The position numbers were made by a program, and so were the translations under genes. From Actinomycetota bacterium (lineage in GTDB: Bacteria > Actinomycetota > Thermoleophilia > Solirubrobacterales > Solirubrobacteraceae), in NCBI GenBank assembly GCA_903970315.1, contig CAJCIJ010000315.1:1-5385 (forward strand): a stretch of DNA of 5,385 nt. The letters run 5' to 3'. The notes beneath the pieces are model-generated. The model made no database searches, was not told the DNA's origin, and saw only the letters and a list, made by a program, of their open reading frames with translations. Shown here one piece after another: positions 1-5,385 of this stretch (the stretch's first letter is position 1; every line of letters starts with the position of its first letter).

Positions 1-814
1 CGATCGCGAATGTCACCGCTCCTGAGAGTTCAGCGGCAAGGCGGCGCCCATAGGCGTCGCCGACGTTGATCACCGCGACCGCCGGTCCCGCTACGAACAG
101 TCGCCGCTTTGCCTGGAAGTAGTCCTCCATGTCGTCGTGGAAATCGAGGTGATCCTGGGTGAGGTTGGTGAAGACCGCGACCGCAAAGCTCAGCCCCTCG
201 GTCCGGCCCAGCGCCAGCGCGTGCGAAGAGACCTCCATGGCGCAGGCCCGGTCGCCGCGATCGACCATGGCGCGCAGGTAGGCCTCCAGGTCGATGGCCT
301 CGGGAGTCGTCCGCGATAGCGGTTGCTCGGCGCCTCCGATAACCGATTTGACCGTCCCCAGAAGGCCGCAACGCACGCCGGCGCGCTCCAGCAGCTCGCG
401 GACCATGAACGCAGTCGTGGTCTTGCCGTTGGTGCCGGTCACCCCGACCACATGCAGTGCGGTGCTGGGATCGCCATAGAAGCGCGCCGCCAGCGGGCCC
501 ATCGCGGCGCGGACCGAGTCCACGCGGACTTCGGGCACATCGAGGCCAAGGGTGTGCTCGACCAGCAGCGCCACGGCGCCCGCCCGCACGGCGTCCTGCG
601 CAAACCGGTGACCGTCTTGCTGGAACCCGGGAACACAGCAGAACAGGGTCCCTTGCGAGACCTGCCGGCTGTCGTAGGCCAGCGCCTGCACCTCCAGGCC
701 CTCGGGGACCTGCGCCGGCGCCGCGATCAGGTGGCCGCTGTCGGCAATGGCGCCCACCAGGTCATTGAGCGCTATCGCTCGCGCGGCCGGCGTCTGGATC
801 GTTGACACTGGCAC
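1..814 (-). CDS. murE: UDP-N-acetylmuramoyl-tripeptide synthetase MurE, N-terminal part (runs off the window)
   Basis: Cytoplasmic ATP-dependent Mur ligase that adds the third residue (meso-diaminopimelate or L-lysine) to UDP-MurNAc-L-Ala-D-Glu. Translation of the minus strand gives 271 codons with no stop. Seen: the N-terminal substrate domain with AYDSR and the CVPG...DGHRFAQDAV block (about residues 46-86); the ATP-binding P-loop TGTNGKTTT (126-134); TTPE (169-172) at the UDP-MurNAc-dipeptide site; EVSSHAL (194-200); and NLTQDHLDFH followed by AKRRLF, where K236 matches the carbamylated lysine of the family. The C-terminal domain, including the motif that decides diaminopimelate or lysine, lies beyond position 1, so the amino acid cannot be read here. 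GTG at 814 is the first usable start after the ftsI stop; a second GTG two codons later (808) is possible. No strong Shine-Dalgarno is seen, only a GGA about 11 nt upstream. Identity is certain from the motifs; the exact start is not. Confidence 0.95.
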   Translation of the reverse strand, partial: MPVSTIQTPAARAIALNDLVGAIADSGHLIAAPAQVPEGLEVQALAYDSRQVSQGTLFCCVPGFQQDGHRFAQDAVRAGAVALLVEHTLGLDVPEVRVDSVRAAMGPLAARFYGDPSTALHVVGVTGTNGKTTTAFMVRELLERAGVRCGLLGTVKSVIGGAEQPLSRTTPEAIDLEAYLRAMVDRGDRACAMEVSSHALALGRTEGLSFAVAVFTNLTQDHLDFHDDMEDYFQAKRRLFVAGPAVAVINVGDAYGRRLAAELSGAVTFAI

Positions 815-825
815 TGAGTCTAATT

Positions 826-839
826 TCCACAGCAGTGGA
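826..839 (-). repeat. Small inverted repeat before murE
   Basis: Perfect 5-bp arms (TCCAC and GTGGA) around a 4-nt loop in the 59-bp gap between ftsI and murE, ending 11 nt before the likely GTG start of murE. This is the only larger gap inside the gene cluster. The repeat has no T-tract and is too short to call a terminator. It could be chance in this GC-rich gap, or could affect translation initiation of murE. Confidence 0.3.
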
Positions 840-873
840 CACGCGCGCCGCGCGCCGGCCGTTGGACGGACGG

Positions 874-2535
874 CTATTCGGGCGCCACTCCGAGGTAGGG
901 CAGTGCGAAGGACATGATCTGACCCCACGCCGGAGCAGCGACTTGGCCGCCGTAGATCGATCCGGCCTGCGGTTCGTCAACCACCACGGCGCAGAGGAGC
1001 TTGGGGTCACGGACCGGCGCAAACCCTACGAACGACGCGACAAAGGCCGTGTTGGAGTATTCGCCGGTGGCCGGGTCAACCTTGTTGGCAGTGCCGGTCT
1101 TGCCGGCGATTTCATACCCGGGGACCGTGACCTCAGAGGCCGTGCCCCCCGGCTGAAGAGGACCGCGCAGCATTTCGCGAAGCTCGGAGGCGACACCGGC
1201 AGAGAGCATCCGGTGGCCGACCGCATAGCGGACACTGCGCCCATTGACCGCGGCGACGATGTGGGGGCGGCGCAGGATCCCGCCGTCGGCGATCGCACTG
1301 TAGGCGGTGGCCACCTGGATGGGGGTCACCAGCTCGCCCTGGCCGAACGGCAGGTTGCCCATCGACACAGCGGAGTATTCCGAGACCCGGGGCACGAGAC
1401 CGGCTTCCTCGCCCGGCAGTTCGATTCCGGTGCGCGCACCAAACCCGAAGGCGTGTATCCAGCTGTTGAACTTTTCCGGGCCCTCAAGCGCCGCGATCTT
1501 CACGGCGCCGATGTTCGAAGACTGGGCGAGGATCTGAGAGGCGGTCAGGGTCTCGGCCGGATGGGGCTCGGCGTCGTGGATCACCCGACCGCCGATTTCC
1601 AGCTGTTCGGGGATTTCAAAGGAGGTCTGGGGCGTGATTAATCCCTGCTGAAGCGCACCGGCCATGGCCACCACCTTGAACGTCGAGCCCGGTTCGTAGT
1701 TGAACGAGACAGCGCGGTTCTGAAGTGCTTCGGTGGAAAGTTCGGTCGCCTGGCCCAGGTCCTCCGACGGCCAGTTGGCCATCGCCACGACCGCGCCTGT
1801 GCTCGGTTCCATGACGATGGCCGTGGCGTCCTTGGGGTGAAAGACGTCGCCGACCGCGCCAAGGACTTCTTCGGTGCGCTGCTGGATGTTGGCGTCCAGG
1901 GTCAGCTTCAGGGCTGCTCCGGAGCGATCGTGACGGCTTGTGACGATCGAGATCGGCTGGCCCAAGCCGTCACGAACCTCCTGTCGTTCGCCGGTAATTC
2001 CCTGCAGGACGCCGTTCTGGGAGTACTCAAGGCCTGAGAGGCCGTCGCCCAGGCCGCCGACAACGCCGAGAACCTGCGCGGCCAGCGCCCCACGCGGGTA
2101 GATGCGGCGCATGACAGGTACCGCTTCGATACCGGGCACCTTCAACGCAAGCAGGCTCGCAGCTCGCGACTGAACGACTCCGTGCGCCAGGCTGACGAAG
2201 CCAGTGGGCCGGCTGAGTTCGGTCAGCACTGCGCTCTCGGGTACGCCAAGCGCCGATGCCGCCTCGGCGGCGACGGCGACAGGGTCCTTGAGCAGGTACG
2301 GATCGGCGGTGATGTTGTAGGCCGGTTCGGAGATGGCCAGCGCAGCACCCGTGCGATCGGTGATCGTGCCGCGTGGCGCGGGCACCGTCTGGACTGCGAC
2401 CTGCTCGTTGCGCGCGTCCTTACGCAGGCTTGCGCTCCGCACGACGCCGAGGTACAGCTCCCGCCCGGCAGCCAGGAGCAACGCGAGCACCGAACAGGCG
2501 AAGAGCAGCCCTATGCGTCGCTGCACTGTCGCCAC
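874..2535 (-). CDS. ftsI: Division-specific penicillin-binding protein, septal transpeptidase FtsI (PBP3 type)
   Basis: Class B penicillin-binding protein of 553 residues that crosslinks septal peptidoglycan together with the glycosyltransferase FtsW. Seen: a very short cytoplasmic N-terminus followed by one hydrophobic anchor (about residues 8-23); the dimerisation domain with RGTITDRTGAALA (55-67); and the transpeptidase domain with all three active-site motifs, STFK (284-287, nucleophile Ser284), SSN (339-341) and KTGT (479-482). No C-terminal PASTA repeats follow; the protein ends soon after the transpeptidase fold. Length is normal for FtsI. The start is GTG, 5 bp after the stop of the ftsL-like gene, with GAAGGG upstream as a likely ribosome binding site. 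Its place between an ftsL-like gene and murE argues for FtsI rather than an elongation or sporulation PBP. The family knowledge and the visible motifs agree, so the call is firm. Confidence 0.96.
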   Translation of the reverse strand: MATVQRRIGLLFACSVLALLLAAGRELYLGVVRSASLRKDARNEQVAVQTVPAPRGTITDRTGAALAISEPAYNITADPYLLKDPVAVAAEAASALGVPESAVLTELSRPTGFVSLAHGVVQSRAASLLALKVPGIEAVPVMRRIYPRGALAAQVLGVVGGLGDGLSGLEYSQNGVLQGITGERQEVRDGLGQPISIVTSRHDRSGAALKLTLDANIQQRTEEVLGAVGDVFHPKDATAIVMEPSTGAVVAMANWPSEDLGQATELSTEALQNRAVSFNYEPGSTFKVVAMAGALQQGLITPQTSFEIPEQLEIGGRVIHDAEPHPAETLTASQILAQSSNIGAVKIAALEGPEKFNSWIHAFGFGARTGIELPGEEAGLVPRVSEYSAVSMGNLPFGQGELVTPIQVATAYSAIADGGILRRPHIVAAVNGRSVRYAVGHRMLSAGVASELREMLRGPLQPGGTASEVTVPGYEIAGKTGTANKVDPATGEYSNTAFVASFVGFAPVRDPKLLCAVVVDEPQAGSIYGGQVAAPAWGQIMSFALPYLGVAPE

Positions 2536-2540
2536 GCGGC

Positions 2541-3554
2541 CTAGCCCTTCGTGCCTTCTTGGGCGCCCACAGCTTCCGCGGCCCCGGGGGCCTGGGTGGC
2601 CCCGCCCTGGTCCCCGGTGGTTGCCCCGACGGCTCCGTTAGAGCTTTCGGAGGCGGCAGTGGTCGTGGCCCCGGCCACCACCTGCGACCCGGTCGTGGCA
2701 GGAGTTCCCTGCGACGTCGCCGGCCCACCCGCGGCGGGTTCCGCAGCGGCCACAGACGAGCTTGTGCTCGGCTGCGCGCTAACTGCGCTGCCGGCGAGTT
2801 CGGTGCTCGCCGCCGAGCCGGCTTCGTTGGCGGCACCCGCCGTCGGGGAGGCAGACAGGCCGATGGAGGAGGCCGTGGCGGACTGTGACGAGGTCCCGGC
2901 CAGCACCGCGGCGGCGGCGCCCAGATCGACGCGGCTTGCCCTCAGAAAGCCGGCGGGGGCGCCTGCCTGCAGGACCATCCCCTTCTGCGCCGCCTCGGTC
3001 TCGATCTGGCTGCCAGACCCCAGTGTCGATCCCGACACCTGGGCGCTTGAGATCTCACGCAGCAAGGTCGACTTGGTTTCCAGGCCGCGTGCGACATCGG
3101 TGTGCAGCTGCAACACGGCGACCTGCATGGCAACGATCCCGATCAGTGCAAACCCGATGATCCCAATCCACAGCCGTCCGCGGATGATGCGGTCCAAGAC
3201 TGGGTGATCGGCGATGCCCAGCAGCGCACCGAACAGCCCCGGCAGTGGCGGGCGAGCCTGAGAGCGGGACTGAGACTCACGCCGTGGGGATGTCCGTCGC
3301 GGCAATGCGGGCCTGGCAGGCCTACGTGCCGGAGCGCGGCGAGGCGTGCCGGCCGGGCCAGGCGGGCGCCAAGCACCCAACCCGCCGCCTGGCAGCACCA
3401 CGGCGCCGCCGGCCGCGGCCAAAGCAGCACCGGACGCGCCACGCGCCGGTCCGGAGACCCGCCTGGGCACTGCGGGGCCTCGTGTGGCGGCCCGGCGCGG
3501 AGCAGAGCCACGAACCGGGCGGCGACCGGCAGCCGTGGCCGCTTGGGTGCTCAT
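2541..3554 (-). CDS. ftsL: FtsL-like bitopic division protein with long low-complexity ends
   Basis: 337-residue single-pass membrane protein in the position of ftsL, between rsmH and ftsI. FtsL proteins pair with FtsB/DivIC and help activate FtsW-FtsI at the septum. Seen, in order: a cytoplasmic N-terminus of about 127 residues rich in Arg, Pro and Ala with no lysine; one membrane segment (about 128-150, starting LWIGIIGFALIG); a short helical heptad-like stretch with the block IETEAAQKGMVL (about 184-195), which resembles the end of the FtsL coiled coil; and a tail of about 125 residues made almost only of Ala, Ser, Thr, Gly, Val and Gln, predicted outside the membrane. The ATG start overlaps the rsmH stop by 4 bp (ATGA), which favours this start over the longer frame and implies translational coupling. 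FtsL is poorly conserved in sequence, so the name rests on topology, the coiled-coil block and position. The length is far above the usual 100-180 residues. Confidence 0.78.
   Translation of the reverse strand: MSTQAATAAGRRPVRGSAPRRAATRGPAVPRRVSGPARGASGAALAAAGGAVVLPGGGLGAWRPPGPAGTPRRAPARRPARPALPRRTSPRRESQSRSQARPPLPGLFGALLGIADHPVLDRIIRGRLWIGIIGFALIGIVAMQVAVLQLHTDVARGLETKSTLLREISSAQVSGSTLGSGSQIETEAAQKGMVLQAGAPAGFLRASRVDLGAAAAVLAGTSSQSATASSIGLSASPTAGAANEAGSAASTELAGSAVSAQPSTSSSVAAAEPAAGGPATSQGTPATTGSQVVAGATTTAASESSNGAVGATTGDQGGATQAPGAAEAVGAQEGTKG
2545..2550 (-). promoter_or_regulatory. Likely ribosome binding site of ftsI
   Basis: GAAGGG on the minus strand, 9 nt before the GTG start of ftsI at 2535. 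It lies over the last codons and stop region of the ftsL-like gene, so translation of the two genes is probably coupled. It supports GTG 2535 over the GTG three codons further in. Confidence 0.5.
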
Positions 3555-4633
3555 GCCCCGGCCCCGGAATCCGGCGCAGGCACGGCCAGCTTGACAGCCG
3601 CTCGCAGTCGCGCCGACCCGGAGCGTGGGTTCTCGGCCACCTCGGCAGGCGATGGCACGATCGCGCGTCGTGAGCGCAGAGCAGCTTCCGGGGTGTGGCC
3701 GCACACACAGATGGGCAGGTCCGGGGGACAGATGCATCCCTCGGCGCGCGCCGCCAGGAAGCGCTTGACGCGGCGGTCCTCCAGCGAGTGAAACGAGATC
3801 GCCGCTAGCACGCCCCCGGGCGCGAGCAGGTCCCAGGCTGCCGGGAGCGCGCCGTCGAGTTGCCCGAGTTCGTCGTTGACGGCGATGCGCAGCGCCTGAA
3901 ACACGCGCTTTGCGGGGTGCCCGGAGGCGAACCTGGCCGGCGCCGGGATCGCCGCGTTGATCGTGGCCACGAGGTCAAGCGTGGTCTGGATCGGCTGCCG
4001 CGCGCGCCCGTTGACGATCGCCCGCGCGATCGAGCCGGCGTGGCGCTCCTCGCCGTATTCGCGCATGATCGCCGCCAGCGCCCGCTGATCAAACGTGTTG
4101 ACGATCTCATACGCGGTGCTCTGCTGGCCGGGGTCCATGCGCATGTCAAGGGGCTCGTCGTGAGAGTAGGAGAAGCCGCGACCGCCCTGTTCAAGCTGCA
4201 TCGAGGACATGCCCAGGTCGAAGTAGACGAGGTCGACATGCGCCTCCTCGGCCTGGAGCCCAGTCAGAGCGTCCAGGTAGCTGGCGCGAATAAAACGCAC
4301 GGCGCAGGGCACCTCTGCTGCGAAAGACTCGAACCATCCCGCGGCGGCAGGATCACGATCCACGGCCACAAGGGTGCCGGTTGGCCCCAGTGCGTGCGCA
4401 ACCTGACGCGCGTGGCCGCCGGCACCGAACGTGCAGTCCACGGCGGTCTGGCCGGGACGGGCGTCGAGCGTGTCCAGCAGCTCATGCGCAAGCACAGGCA
4501 CGTGGCCGACCTGCGGCTGGACTCCTCCGCCGCGCACCGGCCGAGGGCGCCGGCGCGCGCCGGTCCGCTGCGAGGCCGCGGCGTCGCGTCCTCGCCGCAC
4601 GTCGGGGTTGGTGGGGGCCACATCAAGCAGCAT
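3551..4633 (-). CDS. rsmH: 16S rRNA (cytosine(1402)-N(4))-methyltransferase RsmH (MraW)
   Basis: S-adenosylmethionine-dependent methyltransferase that modifies C1402 of 16S rRNA in the ribosomal P site. From the ATG at 4633 it has 360 residues. Seen: HVPVLAHELLDTL opening the conserved part (about residue 44); the SAM-binding DCTFGAGGH (66-74) and VDRDP (91-95); DLGMSSMQL (139-147); GRGFSYSHDEPLDMRMD (151-167); EYGEERHAGSIARAI (192-206); HPAKRVFQALRIAVNDEL (239-256); ISFHSLEDRRVK (279-290); a cysteine cluster (about 300-312, CICPP then CVCG); and the closing NPRSGSARLRA. These are hallmark MraW blocks. The ATG overlaps the end of mraZ by 11 bp. This start leaves about 43 extra Arg- and Pro-rich residues before the conserved core; GTG at 4621 or 4537 are alternatives, the last giving a more typical 328 residues. 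No good Shine-Dalgarno separates them, so identity is certain but the start is not. Confidence 0.95.
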   Translation of the reverse strand: MLLDVAPTNPDVRRGRDAAASQRTGARRRPRPVRGGGVQPQVGHVPVLAHELLDTLDARPGQTAVDCTFGAGGHARQVAHALGPTGTLVAVDRDPAAAGWFESFAAEVPCAVRFIRASYLDALTGLQAEEAHVDLVYFDLGMSSMQLEQGGRGFSYSHDEPLDMRMDPGQQSTAYEIVNTFDQRALAAIMREYGEERHAGSIARAIVNGRARQPIQTTLDLVATINAAIPAPARFASGHPAKRVFQALRIAVNDELGQLDGALPAAWDLLAPGGVLAAISFHSLEDRRVKRFLAARAEGCICPPDLPICVCGHTPEAALRSRRAIVPSPAEVAENPRSGSARLRAAVKLAVPAPDSGAGA

Positions 4634-5063
4634 GGCTTGCCCGGGCCGTGATCGCCCGAGCCTCCTCTGAGAGCTGGGGCTGGTAGCGGGTCCATTGGGC
4701 CTTGTCCCAGCACTCCATGCGCCATCCCGCGCCCACCACAACCAGCTCGCGCTCCAGCTGCGCGTGGGCTACAAATCGTGGAGCGAGCATGATGCGCTCG
4801 CGGCCGTCGAGTGCGACCTCCTGGCTGTTGGCGCCGTAGAAGCGTTCCAGCTGCAATCTGTCGTCCGAGAGCGGCGAGAGCTCGTCCAGCGCCCGGCTTG
4901 CGTACTGCTCGTAGGCCTCAGGTTGAGCGATCCAGATGCACGGCTGAGCGTCCGGCGGAATCGCCAAGACGGCGCCCTCGGCGAACGCGGCGCGCTCGCG
5001 GCGCGGCAAGGTCAGACGGTTCTTGGAGTCCAGGGTGTGCTCGAAAACACCGCTAAAGGCCAA
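4623..5063 (-). CDS. mraZ: Transcriptional regulator MraZ
   Basis: DNA-binding protein of the SpoVT-AbrB type that binds repeats upstream of its own operon and adjusts dcw expression; first gene of the cluster in most bacteria. From the TTG at 5063 it has 146 residues, the normal family length. Seen: two AbrB-like half-repeats, the first opening FSGVFEHTLDSKNRLTLP (3-20) with DSKNR at 12-16 where the family usually has D-x-K-G-R, and the second around VALDGRERIML (about 83-93) followed by ELVVVGAGWRMECWDKAQW. TTG was chosen because AAGGAG sits 6 nt upstream and because family proteins begin right at this F-x-G block; a GTG 20 codons further up falls inside a strong hairpin and would add an atypical extension. 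Its stop overlaps the rsmH start. It is probably autoregulated through the TGGG repeats in its promoter. Confidence 0.94.
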   Translation of the reverse strand: MAFSGVFEHTLDSKNRLTLPRRERAAFAEGAVLAIPPDAQPCIWIAQPEAYEQYASRALDELSPLSDDRLQLERFYGANSQEVALDGRERIMLAPRFVAHAQLERELVVVGAGWRMECWDKAQWTRYQPQLSEEARAITARASHAA

Positions 5064-5069
5064 CGGGTG

Positions 5070-5075
5070 CTCCTT
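5070..5075 (-). promoter_or_regulatory. Ribosome binding site of mraZ
   Basis: AAGGAG on the minus strand, 6 nt before TTG 5063. It is the best Shine-Dalgarno in the window and fixes the TTG start of mraZ. It directly follows the last base of a perfect hairpin (5076-5093). Confidence 0.85.
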
Positions 5076-5093
5076 GGCTTGGAAAACCAAGCC
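5076..5093 (-). promoter_or_regulatory. Perfect hairpin abutting the mraZ ribosome binding site
   Basis: On the minus strand GGCTTGG and CCAAGCC form a perfect 7-bp stem closed by a TTTT loop. The 3' arm touches AAGGAG without a gap. The four bases 5090-5093 also belong to the 3' arm of the larger upstream hairpin, so the full forms of both stems cannot exist together. Likely part of a structured mraZ leader; function is inferred only. Confidence 0.65.
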
Positions 5094-5130
5094 CGGGAGG
5101 AGAGGCGGGAGGAGCCTCTCCACCCGGGCT
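5090..5130 (-). promoter_or_regulatory. Large stem-loop in the mraZ leader (possible attenuator or 5' stabiliser)
   Basis: Arms 5114-5130 and 5090-5106 pair over 17 positions with one mismatch (5098 against 5122), around the 7-nt loop TCCTCCC of the minus-strand transcript. The stem is very GC-rich and is followed by TTGGTTTT, a weak terminator-like tract. Both the loop region (5110-5114) and the 3' arm (5098-5102) contain CTCCT, which is complementary to AGGAG of the mraZ ribosome binding site. If the proposed promoter is right, the stem starts only about 5 nt from the 5' end of the mRNA. The pairing is seen directly; a role in attenuation, translation control or mRNA stability is inferred. 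Confidence 0.65.
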
Positions 5131-5141
5131 CGCTTGGGATC

Positions 5142-5170
5142 ACCCTACCCACAATTGCCCACAAACGCAA
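5142..5170 (-). promoter_or_regulatory. Likely promoter of the mraZ-led operon
   Basis: On the minus strand TTGCGT (5165-5170) as -35 and TAGGGT (5142-5147) as -10, separated by exactly 17 bp. TAGGGT fits the TANNNT form common in high-GC Gram-positives; the -35 matches only in TTG. The start of transcription would be near 5135, giving a leader of about 70 nt. Two TGGG repeats lie inside the spacer, as expected for an MraZ-repressed promoter. Confidence 0.5.
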
Positions 5171-5193
5171 CCTCGTTGCACATTTTCGCCCAC
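5147..5193 (-). promoter_or_regulatory. Candidate MraZ operator (TGGG-type direct repeats)
   Basis: Minus-strand GTGGGC at 5157-5162 and GTGGGT at 5147-5152 are repeated with a 10-bp period, and a further GTGGGC lies at 5188-5193 with a degenerate TGTGC 10 bp after it (5178-5182). MraZ is known to bind TGGG-type direct repeats with about 10-bp spacing upstream of mraZ. The repeats overlap the predicted -35 to -10 spacer, which would suit repression. Binding here is inferred from family knowledge. Confidence 0.55.
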
Positions 5194-5298
5194 CAGATGC
5201 TCATTGACGTGCTCCGTTGCGCACCGCCAGCCCCTGCGCAGCCGCGCCTTGGCACGTTTGCGCCGCCGTCACACCGGGGTCGCCGATCGACATCTGGA

Positions 5299-5316
5299 GA
5301 CCGTTCGTGCACGGTC
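5299..5316. repeat. Inverted repeat in the divergent intergenic region
   Basis: GACCGT and ACGGTC are perfect 6-bp inverted arms around a 6-nt spacer. The repeat overlaps the -35 area of the proposed plus-strand promoter (-10 at 5333). It could be an operator for a dimeric regulator; no known motif is recognised, and chance is possible. Between this repeat and the MraZ boxes (5194-5298) nothing convincing was seen. Confidence 0.35.
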
Positions 5317-5332
5317 CGCCCGCTCCCGGGCG

Positions 5333-5338
5333 TAGGAT
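5333..5338 (+). promoter_or_regulatory. Possible -10 element of a leaderless divergent gene
   Basis: TAGGAT matches the TANNNT -10 form and ends 6 nt before a GTG at 5345, the distance at which transcription would begin at the start codon itself. No convincing -35 is seen at 17-18 bp (CACGGT). No Shine-Dalgarno is needed for such a leaderless message, although AGG lies just before the GTG. Confidence 0.4.
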
Positions 5339-5344
5339 CGAGGC

Positions 5345-5385
5345 GTGTCCAAGCGCCCGCTTTCACTCGCATGCGCCGCCGCAAC
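5345..5385 (+). CDS. Start of a possible divergent protein with a signal-like N-terminus (runs off the window)
   Basis: Thirteen codons are visible, from a GTG: MSKRPLSLACAAA. Two basic residues followed by a small hydrophobic run look like the start of a signal peptide or lipoprotein leader, but too little is present to identify a product. In this frame a TAG stop lies four codons upstream (5333-5335), so the GTG is the first start. A TANNNT element 6 nt upstream suggests leaderless expression. It could be a chance open frame in GC-rich DNA; the sequence beyond the window would decide. Confidence 0.35.
   Translation, partial: MSKRPLSLACAAA

Noticed and set aside
802..1641. 279-codon open frame on the plus strand opposite ftsI
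   Set aside because: It is antisense to well-supported ftsI codons, resembles no family, and is the expected by-product of high GC content.
2551..3207. 218-codon plus-strand open frame opposite the ftsL-like gene
   Set aside because: It mirrors the low-complexity tail and membrane segment of the minus-strand gene, whose position, start overlap and topology fit the cluster.
3555..3737. Longer ftsL-like protein starting at 3737
   Set aside because: The extension would overlap 180 bp of the conserved RsmH C-terminus in another frame; the ATGA overlap at 3554 is the natural start.
3860..4651. 263-codon open frame on the plus strand opposite rsmH
   Set aside because: It lies wholly over conserved RsmH motifs, has biased composition and no recognisable domain.
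5064..5123. Longer mraZ from a GTG at 5123
   Set aside because: The start lies inside the large hairpin, has no ribosome binding site, and adds 20 residues absent from the family; TTG 5063 has AAGGAG 6 nt upstream.
5090..5130. Large hairpin as a plain intrinsic terminator of a plus-strand or upstream gene
   Set aside because: No T-tract follows on the plus strand and no gene is seen ending there; on the minus strand the tract is broken (TTGGTTTT) and lies within the mraZ leader.
5145..5384. 79-codon minus-strand open frame upstream of mraZ
   Set aside because: Arg/Gly-rich with no domain, and it covers the mraZ promoter and MraZ boxes; more likely non-coding.
1..5385. CRISPR arrays, insertion sequences, tRNA or rRNA genes
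   Set aside because: No spaced direct repeat arrays, transposase motifs or tRNA/rRNA-like sequence were seen; the window is almost filled by chromosomal division and wall genes.

Overview
The window holds the start of a division and cell wall (dcw) cluster, read from the minus strand, so its transcription runs from about position 5135 down towards position 1. The order is mraZ, rsmH (mraW), an ftsL-like gene, ftsI (class B penicillin-binding protein) and the first 271 codons of murE, which runs off the window at position 1. The DNA is strongly GC-rich. Starts are ATG, GTG or TTG, genes overlap or nearly abut, and the likely -10 elements have a TANNNT form. This suits a high-GC Gram-positive, and the gene order is that of Actinomycetota. 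The style of the FtsI N-terminus and the odd FtsL suggest a deep-branching class such as Thermoleophilia (Solirubrobacterales relatives), but that placement is from memory of the families and is uncertain.

Layout: 1-814 murE (5' part, GTG start); 815-873 a short gap with a small inverted repeat; 874-2535 ftsI (GTG start); 2541-3554 ftsL-like gene (ATG, 4-bp overlap with the rsmH stop); 3551-4633 rsmH (ATG, 11-bp overlap with mraZ); 4623-5063 mraZ (TTG start with a very good Shine-Dalgarno); 5064-5170 the mraZ leader and promoter; 5171-5344 the rest of a divergent intergenic region; 5345-5385 the first 13 codons of a possible divergent secreted protein.

The genes form one transcription unit for septal wall synthesis. 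MraZ is the DNA-binding regulator of the cluster, RsmH methylates 16S rRNA, FtsL is a bitopic divisome scaffold that helps recruit and activate the septal synthase, FtsI crosslinks septal peptidoglycan, and MurE adds the third amino acid to the peptidoglycan precursor in the cytoplasm.

The core genes are ordinary. The most interesting part is the roughly 70-nt leader of mraZ. It holds a 17-bp stem with one mismatch, a second perfect hairpin that shares four bases with the first and abuts the Shine-Dalgarno, and anti-Shine-Dalgarno sequences in the first hairpin. TGGG-type MraZ boxes lie inside the promoter just upstream. Second in interest are the unusually long low-complexity ends of the FtsL-like protein and the possible leaderless divergent gene with an inverted repeat in its promoter.
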